Of a stretch of 32,063 bases of DNA, positions 6,734-15,446 are shown piece by piece. How positions within the stretch are numbered: the stretch's first letter is position 1; each line of letters starts with the position of its first letter. A model generated the notes under the pieces. The model was not told the origin of the DNA and made no database searches. It saw nothing but the letters and a program-made list of their open reading frames with translations. Origin of the DNA: an uncultured Gammaproteobacteria bacterium (GTDB lineage Bacteria; Pseudomonadota; Gammaproteobacteria; Arenicellales; Poriferihabitantaceae); assembly GCA_947259885.1 (NCBI GenBank), contig CAMYNW010000034.1, positions 1 to 32,063 of the forward strand, given 5' to 3'. The translations under genes were made by a program, and so were the position numbers.

Positions 6734-8014
6734 TTAAGTTTGCTGTTTTTGAATATGAGACCACGCGCGGTAAGCCCGTTGATGAATAAACGGATGATGG
6801 ACGCGGATGATGTCTACTCCCTGCTCACATAACGCTAAGGAAATTCCCAGAGTCTCCAGATCACGCTGAGCAGCTGGCCGATCTGTCAGCGCCGACATAA
6901 ATGATTTTCGCGAATGTCCGATCAGTAGCCGTATACCCGACTTTCTTAGATCCTTGCAGTTCGACATCAACTCATAGGCCTGGATCGAGGTCTTACCAAA
7001 CCCAATTCCAGGGTCGACAATCATCCGGTTAAGGTCGATTCCATGGTCAAGCCAAGAACTAACCTTCGTGTCCACCCATTCTTTAATTTGCGATACTGCA
7101 GATCGATCACCGGGCAGCAGCACTTGCGGGTCTACCGGCACGGTCATCGCATGCATCGCTATCACCTGACAATTTGAATCTCGTGCTAGAGCAATCATGG
7201 CAGGATCGTTAAGACCAGTAACATCATTAATAATGTCGATGCCTGCTTCGATCCCTTTTTCAATTATCCCAGGGCGCTGGCTATCCAAAGAAACTAATGG
7301 ACGAACATGGCTACCTGCAATCCGTTCTTTAATCATCTCCAGAACGGGTTGCAACCGGTGCCATTCCGTATTTTCATCAATCCTCTCTGCATGGGGGCGT
7401 GTAGACTCGGCACCGAGATCGATGATTTGAATGTTCTCTTTGATGAGCTTATCTAAGTGAATACCTAGCTTATCCTGATCCGTCCAGCTGTCCCCGTCTG
7501 AAAACGAATCCGGTGTCAGGTTTACGATACCCATCCACAACGGAATGTTCCTGCGCGCCTGACTTAATTCAAATATTGTCTTGTCGATACCGGGTACTCG
7601 GAGATCCGGACGAAGATGCAGTAAAGGAGTGATTACAAAGTCCCGCTCCGTAATACCTGGATGGGGGAGGGTCAAATTATCGCTTTCCTGAGAATGCTGG
7701 TGCCACACCAATATATCGATATCCACTTTTCGTGGCGACCATTTAGGACCTTGTTGGCGACCAAGCTCCGCTTCTATACCCTTAGCTACTGCAAGCCCAT
7801 GTTCAGGTGTCCAATCTGTATCACCGGCAACAACCAGATTGAGGAATGGCTTGTTCCAGAACGGCTCGGCCTGGTCCGGCAGCATGGCAGGTGATTCGAC
7901 CATGGGCGAAACTTTTTCAAGCCGAAATCCAGCAGCCACCAGTCTATCGATAGCAGTCACTAGATGTTGTTTTCGGTCTCCCTGATTGGATCCCAGACCG
8001 AGAAATACGGTCAC
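6734..8014 (-). CDS. folKP: Bifunctional HPPK-DHPS folate enzyme (FolK-FolP fusion)
   Basis: This single 426-aa chain carries two consecutive folate enzymes. Residues 1-about 150 are 6-hydroxymethyl-7,8-dihydropterin pyrophosphokinase: LGLGSNQGDR at the start and PRKVDIDIL with the Mg-binding aspartates D98 and D100. Residues about 159-426 are dihydropteroate synthase: MGIVNLTPDSFSDG at 161-174, GAESTRP, DINDVTG-like and IGHSRKSF motifs. Together they turn hydroxymethyl-dihydropterin and p-aminobenzoate into dihydropteroate, the sulfonamide target step. The start is GTG at 8014, overlapping the argE stop by four bases. There is no stop or internal Shine-Dalgarno between the domains, so this is a true fusion. 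Confidence 0.93.
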   Translation of the reverse strand: MTVFLGLGSNQGDRKQHLVTAIDRLVAAGFRLEKVSPMVESPAMLPDQAEPFWNKPFLNLVVAGDTDWTPEHGLAVAKGIEAELGRQQGPKWSPRKVDIDILVWHQHSQESDNLTLPHPGITERDFVITPLLHLRPDLRVPGIDKTIFELSQARRNIPLWMGIVNLTPDSFSDGDSWTDQDKLGIHLDKLIKENIQIIDLGAESTRPHAERIDENTEWHRLQPVLEMIKERIAGSHVRPLVSLDSQRPGIIEKGIEAGIDIINDVTGLNDPAMIALARDSNCQVIAMHAMTVPVDPQVLLPGDRSAVSQIKEWVDTKVSSWLDHGIDLNRMIVDPGIGFGKTSIQAYELMSNCKDLRKSGIRLLIGHSRKSFMSALTDRPAAQRDLETLGISLALCEQGVDIIRVHHPFIHQRAYRAWSHIQKQQT

Positions 8015-9195
8015 AGCACTTGTTCTTTCGCCAAAGTATCGATCAGTGTATCGATAAACTGTTCTGCCTTATGGAGCTGGGAAAGATCGACAAACTCATC
8101 CGGCTTATGTGCCTGCTCGATATTACCAGGCCCGCATACTACCGTTGGAATTCCTGCAGCTTGGAAATGCCCTCCCTCAGTGCCATAGCTGACCTTTCCT
8201 GGCTTTCGATGGTCATCGAGAATATCTGCCACCATCTTTATTACCGGTGCTGACGGGTCGGTGTCCATTCCCGGGTATTGCGCCACATCCTGCCAGTCAA
8301 AACCGGTCTCTACCGCCACCGCCTGCATCGCGAGTTCAAGCTCCCGGGTAAATTGCTCCACCTGCTGGAAGATTGGCAGTACCGGATGATCTGGTAGATT
8401 TCGGATTTCGAAGTCAAACCGACAAGATTCGGGAATGATGTTGTTGGCTGTACCCCCATGAATCACGCCACAATGCAGCGTCGTATATGGTGGATCAAAC
8501 TGTTGATCGAATGGCCCTCGCTGACGAATCTTTTCTGCCATCTGATCCACATGGTTTATAGTTTTTGCCGCTGCGGTAATCGCATTAACGCCCTGATGAA
8601 CCAGAGACGAATGGGCCGCCTTACCGGTGACGTGACATCGCTTGAACAGCATACCCTTGTGCGCGCGGATAACCTCCATACTGGTGGGCTCTCCGATAAT
8701 ACAGGCCATGGGCTGAATCTCACGTTTCTTCAGCTCCTCAATTAATCCAGTCACACCGACACAACCGACTTCCTCGTCATAGGAAAATGCCAGATGCACT
8801 GGAACCGGTAGTTCAGCATCCAGGATACTGCGGCACTTGGACAAGCACACCGCAATAAAACCCTTCATGTCGCAACTACCTCGACCGAAAAGGCGTCCAT
8901 CCTTGATCTCTATTTTAAATGGGTCAGTTGACCAGTTTTGGCCATCCACTGGCACCACATCCGTATGCCCGGATAACACTATGCCAGAAGAGGAGTCGTT
9001 GCCTAAAGTCGCAAAAAGGTTGGCTTTTGTACGCTCAGGATTCCAGGTCAATTCCGATTCAACCCCGAAACTATCGAGATATTCCTGTATATACTCAATG
9101 AGTGCCAGATTCGAGTTGCGGCTAGTGGTATCAAAAACAATCAGATCTGACAAGAAATTAATTACCGCATGATTGGGTTTTGTCATTACATTCAT
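8011..9195 (-). CDS. argE: Acetylornithine deacetylase (M20 peptidase family)
   Basis: The 394-aa enzyme would hydrolyse N-acetylornithine to ornithine in arginine synthesis. M20 metal-site residues are visible: H77 and D79 in SGHTDVVPVDG, D109 in GRGSCDMKG, the catalytic E141 and E142 in SYDEEVGC, and a C-terminal His in QAHKPDEF. The YGTEGGHFQ segment is ArgE-like, favouring ArgE over DapE or carboxypeptidase. An alternative ATG three codons in (9186) is equally possible; neither has a good Shine-Dalgarno. It is first in a two-gene unit with folKP, joined by a four-base overlap, and divergent from the MOSC gene. Confidence 0.9.
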   Translation of the reverse strand: MNVMTKPNHAVINFLSDLIVFDTTSRNSNLALIEYIQEYLDSFGVESELTWNPERTKANLFATLGNDSSSGIVLSGHTDVVPVDGQNWSTDPFKIEIKDGRLFGRGSCDMKGFIAVCLSKCRSILDAELPVPVHLAFSYDEEVGCVGVTGLIEELKKREIQPMACIIGEPTSMEVIRAHKGMLFKRCHVTGKAAHSSLVHQGVNAITAAAKTINHVDQMAEKIRQRGPFDQQFDPPYTTLHCGVIHGGTANNIIPESCRFDFEIRNLPDHPVLPIFQQVEQFTRELELAMQAVAVETGFDWQDVAQYPGMDTDPSAPVIKMVADILDDHRKPGKVSYGTEGGHFQAAGIPTVVCGPGNIEQAHKPDEFVDLSQLHKAEQFIDTLIDTLAKEQVL

Positions 9196-9256
9196 GACAA
9201 GGAGTGTCGCATAGTTATATCCTTGAAGACCAGATAGATCCAGCTACATACACACA

Positions 9257-10057
9257 ATGCCTATTGCCATCTCCGCTATCAATATCTACCCAGTTAAATC
9301 CCTGGGAGGTATATCAGTTGCTTCAGCAAATCTTGGTTACGCCGGGCTTGATTATGATCGGACCTGGATGGTAGTGAAACCAGACGGACAGTTCATAACC
9401 CAGCGAACCCATCCACAGATGGCCCTAGTACATGCTGATATTGCACAAGGTCAGCTGATTCTGAATTCATTCGGAATGGAATCTCATCGAGTGCCTGTTG
9501 CCGACACTGCAATGAATCGACTTCATTCAGAAGTCTGGGGCGACAAGGTTCACGCACTCGATACTGGCGATGCCTCTGCTGAGTGGCTCAGCCAGGCACT
9601 GGGTGAAGAATGTCGTTTGGTGGCTTTCCCATCCAATGAGATTAGATCCTGCGATCCTCAGAGGTCAAAATCAAGCGACCACACTCGCTTTGCCGATGGC
9701 TTTCCTTTACTGATATTGTCTGAGGCCTCACTGACAGATCTCAATAACAGACTTGACATGCCGGTAGGTATGGAACGCTTTAGACCAAATATTGTAGTTG
9801 AAGGGTGCCCTGCATTTGCTGAAGATGACTGGCGCAGGATCGAAATAAACGGACTGCCGCTTCGCATTGTCGATGCCTGCGCACGCTGTTCGGTACCCAC
9901 CGTTGACCCTGCAACCGGTGCGCTCACTGGCCCTGAGCCAATTCATACACTCTCAACTTATCGCGAACGAGATGGTGAAGTATTCTTTGGGGTCAACGCG
10001 GCACCGGATCGAGAAGGGTTGGTATCAATCGGCGATTCAGTAAATCTAATCGACTAA
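9257..10057 (+). CDS. MOSC domain protein (YcbX/mARC type)
   Basis: The 266-aa protein has an N-terminal MOSC beta-barrel (INIYPVKSLGG, LDYDRTWMVV, FITQRTHPQMALV) and a C-terminal MOSC domain. It contains the molybdenum-ligand cysteine region C208-A-R-C211-S-V-P-T-V-D-P and the SIGDSV end. MOSC proteins bind sulfurated molybdenum cofactor. YcbX and mARC reduce N-hydroxylated compounds. This one lacks the C-terminal 2Fe-2S ferredoxin domain of E. coli YcbX, so it would need a separate electron donor. It adds another pterin-cofactor protein to the neighbourhood of the AOR operon but is transcribed apart from it. The substrate is unknown. Confidence 0.88.
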   Translation: MPIAISAINIYPVKSLGGISVASANLGYAGLDYDRTWMVVKPDGQFITQRTHPQMALVHADIAQGQLILNSFGMESHRVPVADTAMNRLHSEVWGDKVHALDTGDASAEWLSQALGEECRLVAFPSNEIRSCDPQRSKSSDHTRFADGFPLLILSEASLTDLNNRLDMPVGMERFRPNIVVEGCPAFAEDDWRRIEINGLPLRIVDACARCSVPTVDPATGALTGPEPIHTLSTYRERDGEVFFGVNAAPDREGLVSIGDSVNLID

Positions 10058-10091
10058 TGTGAATAAACTGAAAAGTTTCCGCCGACTGCCG

Positions 10092-10374
10092 TTATTTCGA
10101 CGCAATTTCTTCAAACTTTTTGGCGCGAATCACCTGACCATTTAAACCGGCGTCTTAGATAGATCCACCGTAAGCACAGTCATTAACTGACGGTAGAACA
10201 CCACTGGCATATTGAACTTGGTGCCGAGAGTTCATCATCACCAAAGTCTTCGATCAGCACATCAATCATATGGCGCATGCCTTTGATCGCCTCCACTGAG
10301 ACCATAGAGTTAGACGCCGATACATTGCGATCAGATGAACAGCCAGGATAAAAGGAATACTCTTTAGTCGCCAT
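10092..10374 (-). pseudogene. hdrB-like heterodisulfide reductase subunit B, decayed remnant
   Basis: The minus strand from ATG 10374 encodes MATKEYSFYPGCSS..., a typical HdrB N-terminus (YxFYPGC). An HdrB-like middle piece (RHMIDVLIEDFGDDEL) follows at once. In another frame from 10225 there is the HdrB C-terminus: GTKFNMPVVFYRQLM, then a further frameshift near 10145 and NGQVIRAKKFEEIASK up to TAA at 10092-10094. The two CCG-type cysteine domains between these pieces are gone. About 94 codons remain of a usual gene of roughly 290-300. This is an HdrB gene with large internal deletions and at least two frame changes. In sulfur oxidisers HdrB belongs to the cytoplasmic sHdr pathway. Family assignment is from memory of motifs. 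Confidence 0.75.
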
Positions 10375-10446
10375 TTAATTACCCCAAAGCTTTAAACTTG
10401 GCGCTAACCCCCATAAACTCTCGCTTTCAAACTTCGACCCGCCGTC
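10375..10446 (-). pseudogene. Possible tail of the gene upstream of hdrB
   Basis: A minus-strand frame encodes about 24 residues ending KFESESLWGLAPSLKLWGN, with its TAA (10375-10377) directly abutting the hdrB ATG (10372-10374). Such a stop-start junction is typical of an operon and would suit an hdrC-hdrB order. It is cut off where the plus-strand cbbQ begins. Too short to identify. Confidence 0.3.
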
Positions 10447-11256
10447 ATGAGTAACGACACCTCTCTGAACGAGTATCTGATAACTCAAGAACCGTATTAC
10501 GCCGCGCAAAGCAACGAAATTGAGCTATTTGAAGCAGCTTATCAAAACAATATCCCGATATTGCTGAAAGGACCCACTGGTTGTGGAAAAACTCGTTTTA
10601 TGGAGCACATGGCATGGCGCCTGAAACGCCCTCTCATTACTGTATCCTGCCATGATGACCTGACGGCCGCAGATCTAGTTGGTCGATATTTGATTGTGGG
10701 CGGAGAAACGCGCTGGGCAGATGGTCCACTGGCCAGAGCGGTGCGCGGCGGGGGGATTTGTTATCTTGATGAAATTGTCGAGGCGCGCAAGGACACCACG
10801 GTTGTGATCCACCCTCTAGCGGATGACAGGCGGGTTCTACCGATCGAGAAAACCGGTGAGCTGCTTTTAGCAGAAAACAATTTTTGTCTTGCGATTTCCT
10901 ACAATCCTGGCTACCAGAGTGTGCTCAAGGATTTAAAGCAAAGTACCCGACAGCGATTTGTCTCAATTGAATTCAATTATCCGGAAGCAGACCTAGAAAC
11001 AGAAATAATCACCAATGAATCCGGCCTCGATAAAGAACTCGCAGCAAGACTGGTAAAATATGCCGGTATGACCCGAAACCTCAAAGGCAGCGGTCTTGAG
11101 GAAGGCGCCAGTACAAGACTCTTAGTACACGCCGCCAAATTAATGAACTCGGGCATCGACCCCCGCTCTGCCTGCCAAGCGGCAATTTCGGAAACCTTGA
11201 CGGACGATCCAGATATGCTCAAAGCCATAAATGAACTAAGCGCCTCACTTTTCTAA
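10447..11256 (+). CDS. cbbQ: CbbQ/NirQ/NorQ-family AAA+ ATPase
   Basis: The 269-aa MoxR-class AAA+ protein has Walker A GPTGCGKT (42-49), Walker B ICYLDE (104-109), the LKQSTRQRF arginine-finger region and the family opening ITQEPYY. CbbQ with the VWA protein CbbO remodels inhibited Rubisco. NorQ/NirQ with NorD do the same for nitric oxide reductase. The resemblance looks closest to CbbQ, and the next gene is rpiA, a pentose-phosphate/Calvin-cycle enzyme. The obligate VWA partner (cbbO or norD) and Rubisco are not adjacent and not in the window. Thus the CbbQ assignment over NorQ is likely but not proven. Confidence 0.85.
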   Translation: MSNDTSLNEYLITQEPYYAAQSNEIELFEAAYQNNIPILLKGPTGCGKTRFMEHMAWRLKRPLITVSCHDDLTAADLVGRYLIVGGETRWADGPLARAVRGGGICYLDEIVEARKDTTVVIHPLADDRRVLPIEKTGELLLAENNFCLAISYNPGYQSVLKDLKQSTRQRFVSIEFNYPEADLETEIITNESGLDKELAARLVKYAGMTRNLKGSGLEEGASTRLLVHAAKLMNSGIDPRSACQAAISETLTDDPDMLKAINELSASLF

Positions 11257-11269
11257 CACCTAAATCAGT

Positions 11270-11935
11270 ATGAATCAAAACTCCAGTGAAAATCAAAAAC
11301 AGGCCGTTGCAGAGGCAGCGATTGACTATATTGAAAACGGAGACATCGTTGGCGTTGGAACCGGATCGACTGCAAATTACTTTATCGATAGCCTGGCAAA
11401 GATAAAAGGCAGAATCGATGGCGCCGTAGCAAGTTCGGATGCCAGCACCGCTAGGCTGGTTCGCCATGGTATTGAGGTCATGGATCTAAACAATGCCGGC
11501 CCTTTGCGTATATATGTGGATGGAGCGGATGAAGCGACTCGCCATATGCACCTGATCAAGGGCGGCGGGGGCGCCTTGACCAGAGAGAAAATCGTCGCTG
11601 AAGCCTCCGAAAAGTTTGTGTGTATAGCTGACTACAGCAAACTGGTTGAACGCCTTGGAAGCTTTCCCCTGCCTGTGGAAGTCATCCCCATGGCTCGAAG
11701 TATGGTTGCAAGGGCGCTCACTCGTCTAGGTGGGCAGCCCCAATTACGCACCGGGTTTTCTACAGATAACGGCAACATAATACTAGATGTGCACCATCTT
11801 GATATCCTCAATCCAGTCGAGATGGAGCAGCAAATCAATCAAATCCCCGGAGTGGTGACCGTTGGTTTGTTTGCCCGCCGCGGCGCGGATATTTTATTAA
11901 TCGGCGGACAGTCCGGTGTGGAAACGCTTAGCTGA
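11270..11935 (+). CDS. rpiA: Ribose-5-phosphate isomerase A
   Basis: The 221-aa enzyme interconverts ribose 5-phosphate and ribulose 5-phosphate. The signature motifs are in order: GVGTGSTANYF, ASSDAST, YVDGADEA, KGGGGALTREK and the C-terminal VTVGLFARRGADILLIG. Length is normal. It follows cbbQ by 13 bases, so they may be co-transcribed. The next lipoprotein gene starts inside its last codons. RpiA serves both nucleotide synthesis and the Calvin cycle, and the context hints at the latter. Confidence 0.95.
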   Translation: MNQNSSENQKQAVAEAAIDYIENGDIVGVGTGSTANYFIDSLAKIKGRIDGAVASSDASTARLVRHGIEVMDLNNAGPLRIYVDGADEATRHMHLIKGGGGALTREKIVAEASEKFVCIADYSKLVERLGSFPLPVEVIPMARSMVARALTRLGGQPQLRTGFSTDNGNIILDVHHLDILNPVEMEQQINQIPGVVTVGLFARRGADILLIGGQSGVETLS

Positions 11936-12389
11936 GCGACTGCTAATACCCGCTGTATCGGTATTATTATTAGCGGGGTGCGGCGACGACGATACACCAG
12001 AGTCCCGTCTGCGCCAGTCCATTGACCTGATTCAACAGTACGCAGAAGAGCGTAATCTGGGTGATTTGATGGGGTTTGTCAGCACCGACTACCAGGATGT
12101 GCAAGGCCGCAGTTGGAAAGACATTCGTGCGTTGGCGCAGCTTCAGTTTATTCGAAATCCCAAGATTCATACTTTGAAACGAATTAACCTACTTCGACTA
12201 GATGACGATAATCACGCATCGGTGCGAATACTGGTTGCGGTAGCGGGCCGACCAATCGATAACGCTTCTGCATTGTCAGGATTGCGAGCGGATTTGATTC
12301 GATTTGACCTTGAGTTCCAGTACAGCGATCGCTGGCAAATCGTGGGGGCCATGTGGAGGCGCGCTCAGGCCAGTGAATTCCTAAATTAG
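11916..12389 (+). CDS. Small predicted lipoprotein of unknown function
   Basis: The 157-aa product starts at GTG 11916, 20 bases inside the end of rpiA. It has a short basic start, a hydrophobic stretch and a lipobox LLAG-C, so it should be lipidated and anchored in an envelope membrane. After an acidic GDDDTPE linker the mature part begins with a helical RLRQSIDLIQQYAEERNLGDLMGFVSTDYQD. It continues with strands in the style of SnoaL/NTF2-like periplasmic proteins (DRWQIVGAMWRRA at the end). Function not recognised. The overlap with rpiA suggests coupled expression, not a shared pathway. Confidence 0.75.
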   Translation: MWKRLAERLLIPAVSVLLLAGCGDDDTPESRLRQSIDLIQQYAEERNLGDLMGFVSTDYQDVQGRSWKDIRALAQLQFIRNPKIHTLKRINLLRLDDDNHASVRILVAVAGRPIDNASALSGLRADLIRFDLEFQYSDRWQIVGAMWRRAQASEFLN

Positions 12390-12412
12390 ATCGGTTTAAA
12401 TTTTGCAGAATT

Positions 12413-13300
12413 TCAAATCTGCCGATTGAGTGTGACTGGTCTGTCCGGGTCGCGAATCCACTCACTCCAGGAACCCACATATAATCTCGAACCGGTCAAT
12501 CCAGCTATTTCCATGGCAAGAATGTTGTGACAGGCGGTCACACCTGAACCACACATATGAATCACATCGGACTGGTTGTTGTTCACTTTACAGCCTTCAA
12601 TAATATTGGTAAATCGGTTCCTTAAATCATCAGCCGATAGAAATCTCCCGTCTTTACCCAGGTTTTCTTCCAGAGGCATGTTGACTGCGCCGGGAATATG
12701 ACCCGCCACGGGATCTATAGGTTCGGTTATACCGTGAAATCGCTCAGCGCTTCTCGCATCAACCAGTGCTGCTTTTGGCAGCTCTACCTCAAGCTGGTGA
12801 GTACTGATCCATAGGCTCGGATCTGATTTAAAATCTATTGAAGTATTTGCATCAACTAAATTCGGTATTATTACTGAAACCGGAAGTTCCGCCTCCTGCC
12901 ATGCCTGGTATCCGCCATCCAACAAAGCCACATTGAAGTGTCCACTCCAACGTAGCATCCACCACAGTCTCGACGCAATTGCGCCGGTCCCGTGATCGTA
13001 TACCACTACTTGCGTATGTGGATTGATCCCCAATTTATTGAGCAAGTGAGACCATTGAGATAATTCCGGAAGAGGATGACGTCCACTCGACGCTGTTACG
13101 GGTCCGGATAGATCATTGTCTAGATGCGCATAATACGCCCCTGGAATATGACCATCTATATACTCTGCCCAACCCTGATCCGGCGCCGCCAGCGAAAACC
13201 GGCAATCCACAATCAACCAGTTTTTAGGCCATAGCTTGTTGAGACTTTTCGCAGCGAGTTCCTCTGCCGAGACTAGATTGTTGTATGTAGGTATACTCAT
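12413..13300 (-). CDS. sseA: Sulfurtransferase, two rhodanese domains (3-mercaptopyruvate type)
   Basis: The 295-aa protein has an inactive N-terminal rhodanese domain and a C-terminal one carrying the catalytic C250 in the loop CGSGVTACHN. This loop is that of 3-mercaptopyruvate sulfurtransferases, in contrast to the CRKGVT of thiosulfate sulfurtransferases. Domain signs include DGHIPGAYYAHLD, YDHGTGAIASRLWWMLR, LLDGGYQAW, DARSAERFHG and AGHIPGAVNMP. There is no signal peptide, so it acts in the cytoplasm. It is divergent from bepA. Proximity to sox is suggestive of a sulfur-handling role, but sseA is widespread. Confidence 0.9.
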   Translation of the reverse strand: MSIPTYNNLVSAEELAAKSLNKLWPKNWLIVDCRFSLAAPDQGWAEYIDGHIPGAYYAHLDNDLSGPVTASSGRHPLPELSQWSHLLNKLGINPHTQVVVYDHGTGAIASRLWWMLRWSGHFNVALLDGGYQAWQEAELPVSVIIPNLVDANTSIDFKSDPSLWISTHQLEVELPKAALVDARSAERFHGITEPIDPVAGHIPGAVNMPLEENLGKDGRFLSADDLRNRFTNIIEGCKVNNNQSDVIHMCGSGVTACHNILAMEIAGLTGSRLYVGSWSEWIRDPDRPVTLNRQI

Positions 13301-13403
13301 GAAACTGTGTAAAGCTATGGTAAATACTGGATTAAATTACAGAACTTTCGGTGACAGCAAGTTACTAACTGGTATGATCTTCGGTGGAGTGGAAAATTTT
13401 GCG

Positions 13404-14870
13404 ATGCCCTGTTTAGTGACAAGGAATATATACAATATTCTAACTATAATTTTGCTGTCAGGAATGCCGGCAATCTACAAAACTGTCCAGGCTGATAGCC
13501 TGCCAGAGTTGGGTGAAGCCGCGACTCAGTACCTGAATTCACAGCAGGAAGAGGATATCGGCAAGCAGTTTTTACGCGAGCTACTAACTCAGAAAGCCTA
13601 TATTTCTGATCCTGAGCTACGAGACTACCTAAACCAACTTGGCCGAAAAATTGGGCTGAATGCCGGTTTGCGTGGAATCACCCTTCACTTCAATTTGCTC
13701 CAAGAAAATGAACTGAATGCGTTTGCGGTTCCAGGCGGCTACATCACCTTCAACTCTGGTTTGCTTCTGACAACAGAAACAGAGAGCGAACTTGCTTCCG
13801 TGGTTGGGCACGAAATTGCGCACCTGTCACAGCGCCATTTACCTCGGATGGTCGCGAAGGCACAGGCAGCCAAATTACCCACTACCGCAGCAATTATTGC
13901 CTCGATCCTACTAGGCGGTCAGGCTGGGGTGGCAGGGGTCACGCTCGCTAATGCCAATTTGATTTCGAACCAGCTCGCATATACCAGAGAATTTGAACGT
14001 GAAGCTGACGCAATCGGCATGAAACTGCTCGCGGATAGTGGATTTGATCCAAAGGCAATGGCGGAATTTTTTAATAAATTGCAGAGGTTTAATGCTGTCT
14101 CTAGCACGGATGTTCCAGAGTTTTTACGTACTCACCCATTATCTTATACGCGAATTGCAGAATCCGAATCCCGTCAGAACACCTATCCTGCCACTTCTCA
14201 TAGAAGTAGTTTCGAGTTTCTTTTAGCTAAAGCGAAAATCAGGGCGATTTACTGGGGTCGCGCCGAAGAATCAATTAGGATTCTTGAGGAGGAATTAATT
14301 AATGCGCAGGGATTAGAGAAAGATGCCAGTCAATATGGTCTGGCACTTGCAACGATGAGGCTCCGCGACTACTCCGCGGCAAAGGATATGATTATGCCGC
14401 TGGTAATAAAGTATGCTGAAACACCAGCTATCCGGATCGCACAGGCTGAAATCAGCAGACAATCCGGTGCCACCGAAGATGCAGTTGAAATTTATCAGAA
14501 GTTAGTCGGCCAGCATCCCGAAAAGACCTACATAAAATACTACTATCTGGATACGCTGATTGAACATGGTGATGCGTTAGCAGCCAAGAAAGTGGCACGC
14601 CATCAGCTGCGAAGAACACCTGATGAGTTCAGACTTTATCGCAATCTGGCAAGGGCCAATGTCGAACTCGGAAATTTGGTTGAAGCACACCAGGCGGACG
14701 GTGAGTATCTCGCGGCTATCGGGCGTTATCGTGCTGCAATTGCTTCACTTAAGCTTGCACTAAGAGATAATGCCGAAAACAGTCAATATCTCTCACAAAG
14801 TATTGAGTCACGAATCACCTCTTTGGAACGTCTTGCGGCCGACGTCAAGCAACGCCAAGATCAAGGCTAA
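13404..14870 (+). CDS. bepA: Periplasmic M48 metalloprotease/chaperone BepA (YfgC type) with TPR domain
   Basis: From ATG at 13404 the product is 488 aa, close to the 487 aa of E. coli BepA, with a signal peptide ending near QA-DSLPELG (residue 30). The zinc site is HEIAH at 136-140, the same numbers as in E. coli, with E198 in EFEREAD as third ligand. The C-terminal half is TPR-like helical repeats. BepA helps LptD and other outer-membrane proteins assemble and degrades stalled ones. The frame is open upstream to 13236, but those residues overlap the divergent sseA and precede the signal peptide, so they were rejected. Confidence 0.92.
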   Translation: MPCLVTRNIYNILTIILLSGMPAIYKTVQADSLPELGEAATQYLNSQQEEDIGKQFLRELLTQKAYISDPELRDYLNQLGRKIGLNAGLRGITLHFNLLQENELNAFAVPGGYITFNSGLLLTTETESELASVVGHEIAHLSQRHLPRMVAKAQAAKLPTTAAIIASILLGGQAGVAGVTLANANLISNQLAYTREFEREADAIGMKLLADSGFDPKAMAEFFNKLQRFNAVSSTDVPEFLRTHPLSYTRIAESESRQNTYPATSHRSSFEFLLAKAKIRAIYWGRAEESIRILEEELINAQGLEKDASQYGLALATMRLRDYSAAKDMIMPLVIKYAETPAIRIAQAEISRQSGATEDAVEIYQKLVGQHPEKTYIKYYYLDTLIEHGDALAAKKVARHQLRRTPDEFRLYRNLARANVELGNLVEAHQADGEYLAAIGRYRAAIASLKLALRDNAENSQYLSQSIESRITSLERLAADVKQRQDQG

Positions 14871-15011
14871 CTCGGTGTTTTCCATCACACTGACCTAATT
14901 GTCAGGGAATTACCAGATTTACAAGCCTAAGAACCTACCGCCGTGAGTTAGAATTCGGCCTTAATTAGATCCGTCTCAACCTAGATATCGTTGCCGCCAT
15001 CAATCACTACC

Positions 15012-15440
15012 ATGCGCTATAGCAACCAGTGGAGGATGGCTCTAACCTGCTGCTTCACTTTCATGTGTTTGTTTTCTAAGGCTTTACCGACACATGCCCA
15101 GCAGAAAATATGGCCTGATGAACAACAATGCCAAGAAAGATCTGCGGATACTGAAATTCTTGAGGGGTGGTGTATCGCTATTGACCGCAGACGCGGAAAC
15201 TGCATTGCCTGCCACACCTTCAACATCACCCCGTGGCCTAATAACCTGCCTGTGGCCGGAAACATCGCACCGCCGATGGTCGAGATGCAACCACGCTTTC
15301 CTGACCTTTCTAAACTGAGAACAATTATCGAGGATGCAACGCAGTTCGATTCAGGTACGGTTATGCCACCCTATTTAAAACATGGAATTTTATCTTCACA
15401 GGAAATTGATTTGTTAGTTAAGTTTTTACTGGATATTTAG
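15012..15440 (+). CDS. soxX: SoxX, monohaem cytochrome c subunit of SoxXA
   Basis: The 142-aa periplasmic cytochrome has an N-terminal signal (cleavage near THA-Q, residue 29). Its haem motif is CIACH (64-68), with a probable axial Met118 in GTVMPPY and a cysteine pair C40/C54. The segments MVEMQPRFPDLSKLR and the VMPPY end are typical of SoxX. With SoxA it couples thiosulfate oxidatively onto the SoxY cysteine and passes electrons onward. ATG 15012 was chosen over a TTG at 14991 because the signal peptide starts there. It is the first gene of the sox cluster, followed by soxY after six bases. Confidence 0.92.
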   Translation: MRYSNQWRMALTCCFTFMCLFSKALPTHAQQKIWPDEQQCQERSADTEILEGWCIAIDRRRGNCIACHTFNITPWPNNLPVAGNIAPPMVEMQPRFPDLSKLRTIIEDATQFDSGTVMPPYLKHGILSSQEIDLLVKFLLDI

Positions 15441-15446
15441 CTACAA

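Noticed and set aside
10183..10374. Intact 63-aa gene
   Set aside because: Its start is an HdrB N-terminus and its end is HdrB C-terminal DNA read in the wrong frame, so it is a remnant.
13236..13403. N-terminal extension of BepA
   Set aside because: The signal peptide begins at 13404, that start gives family length, and the extension overlaps sseA on the other strand.
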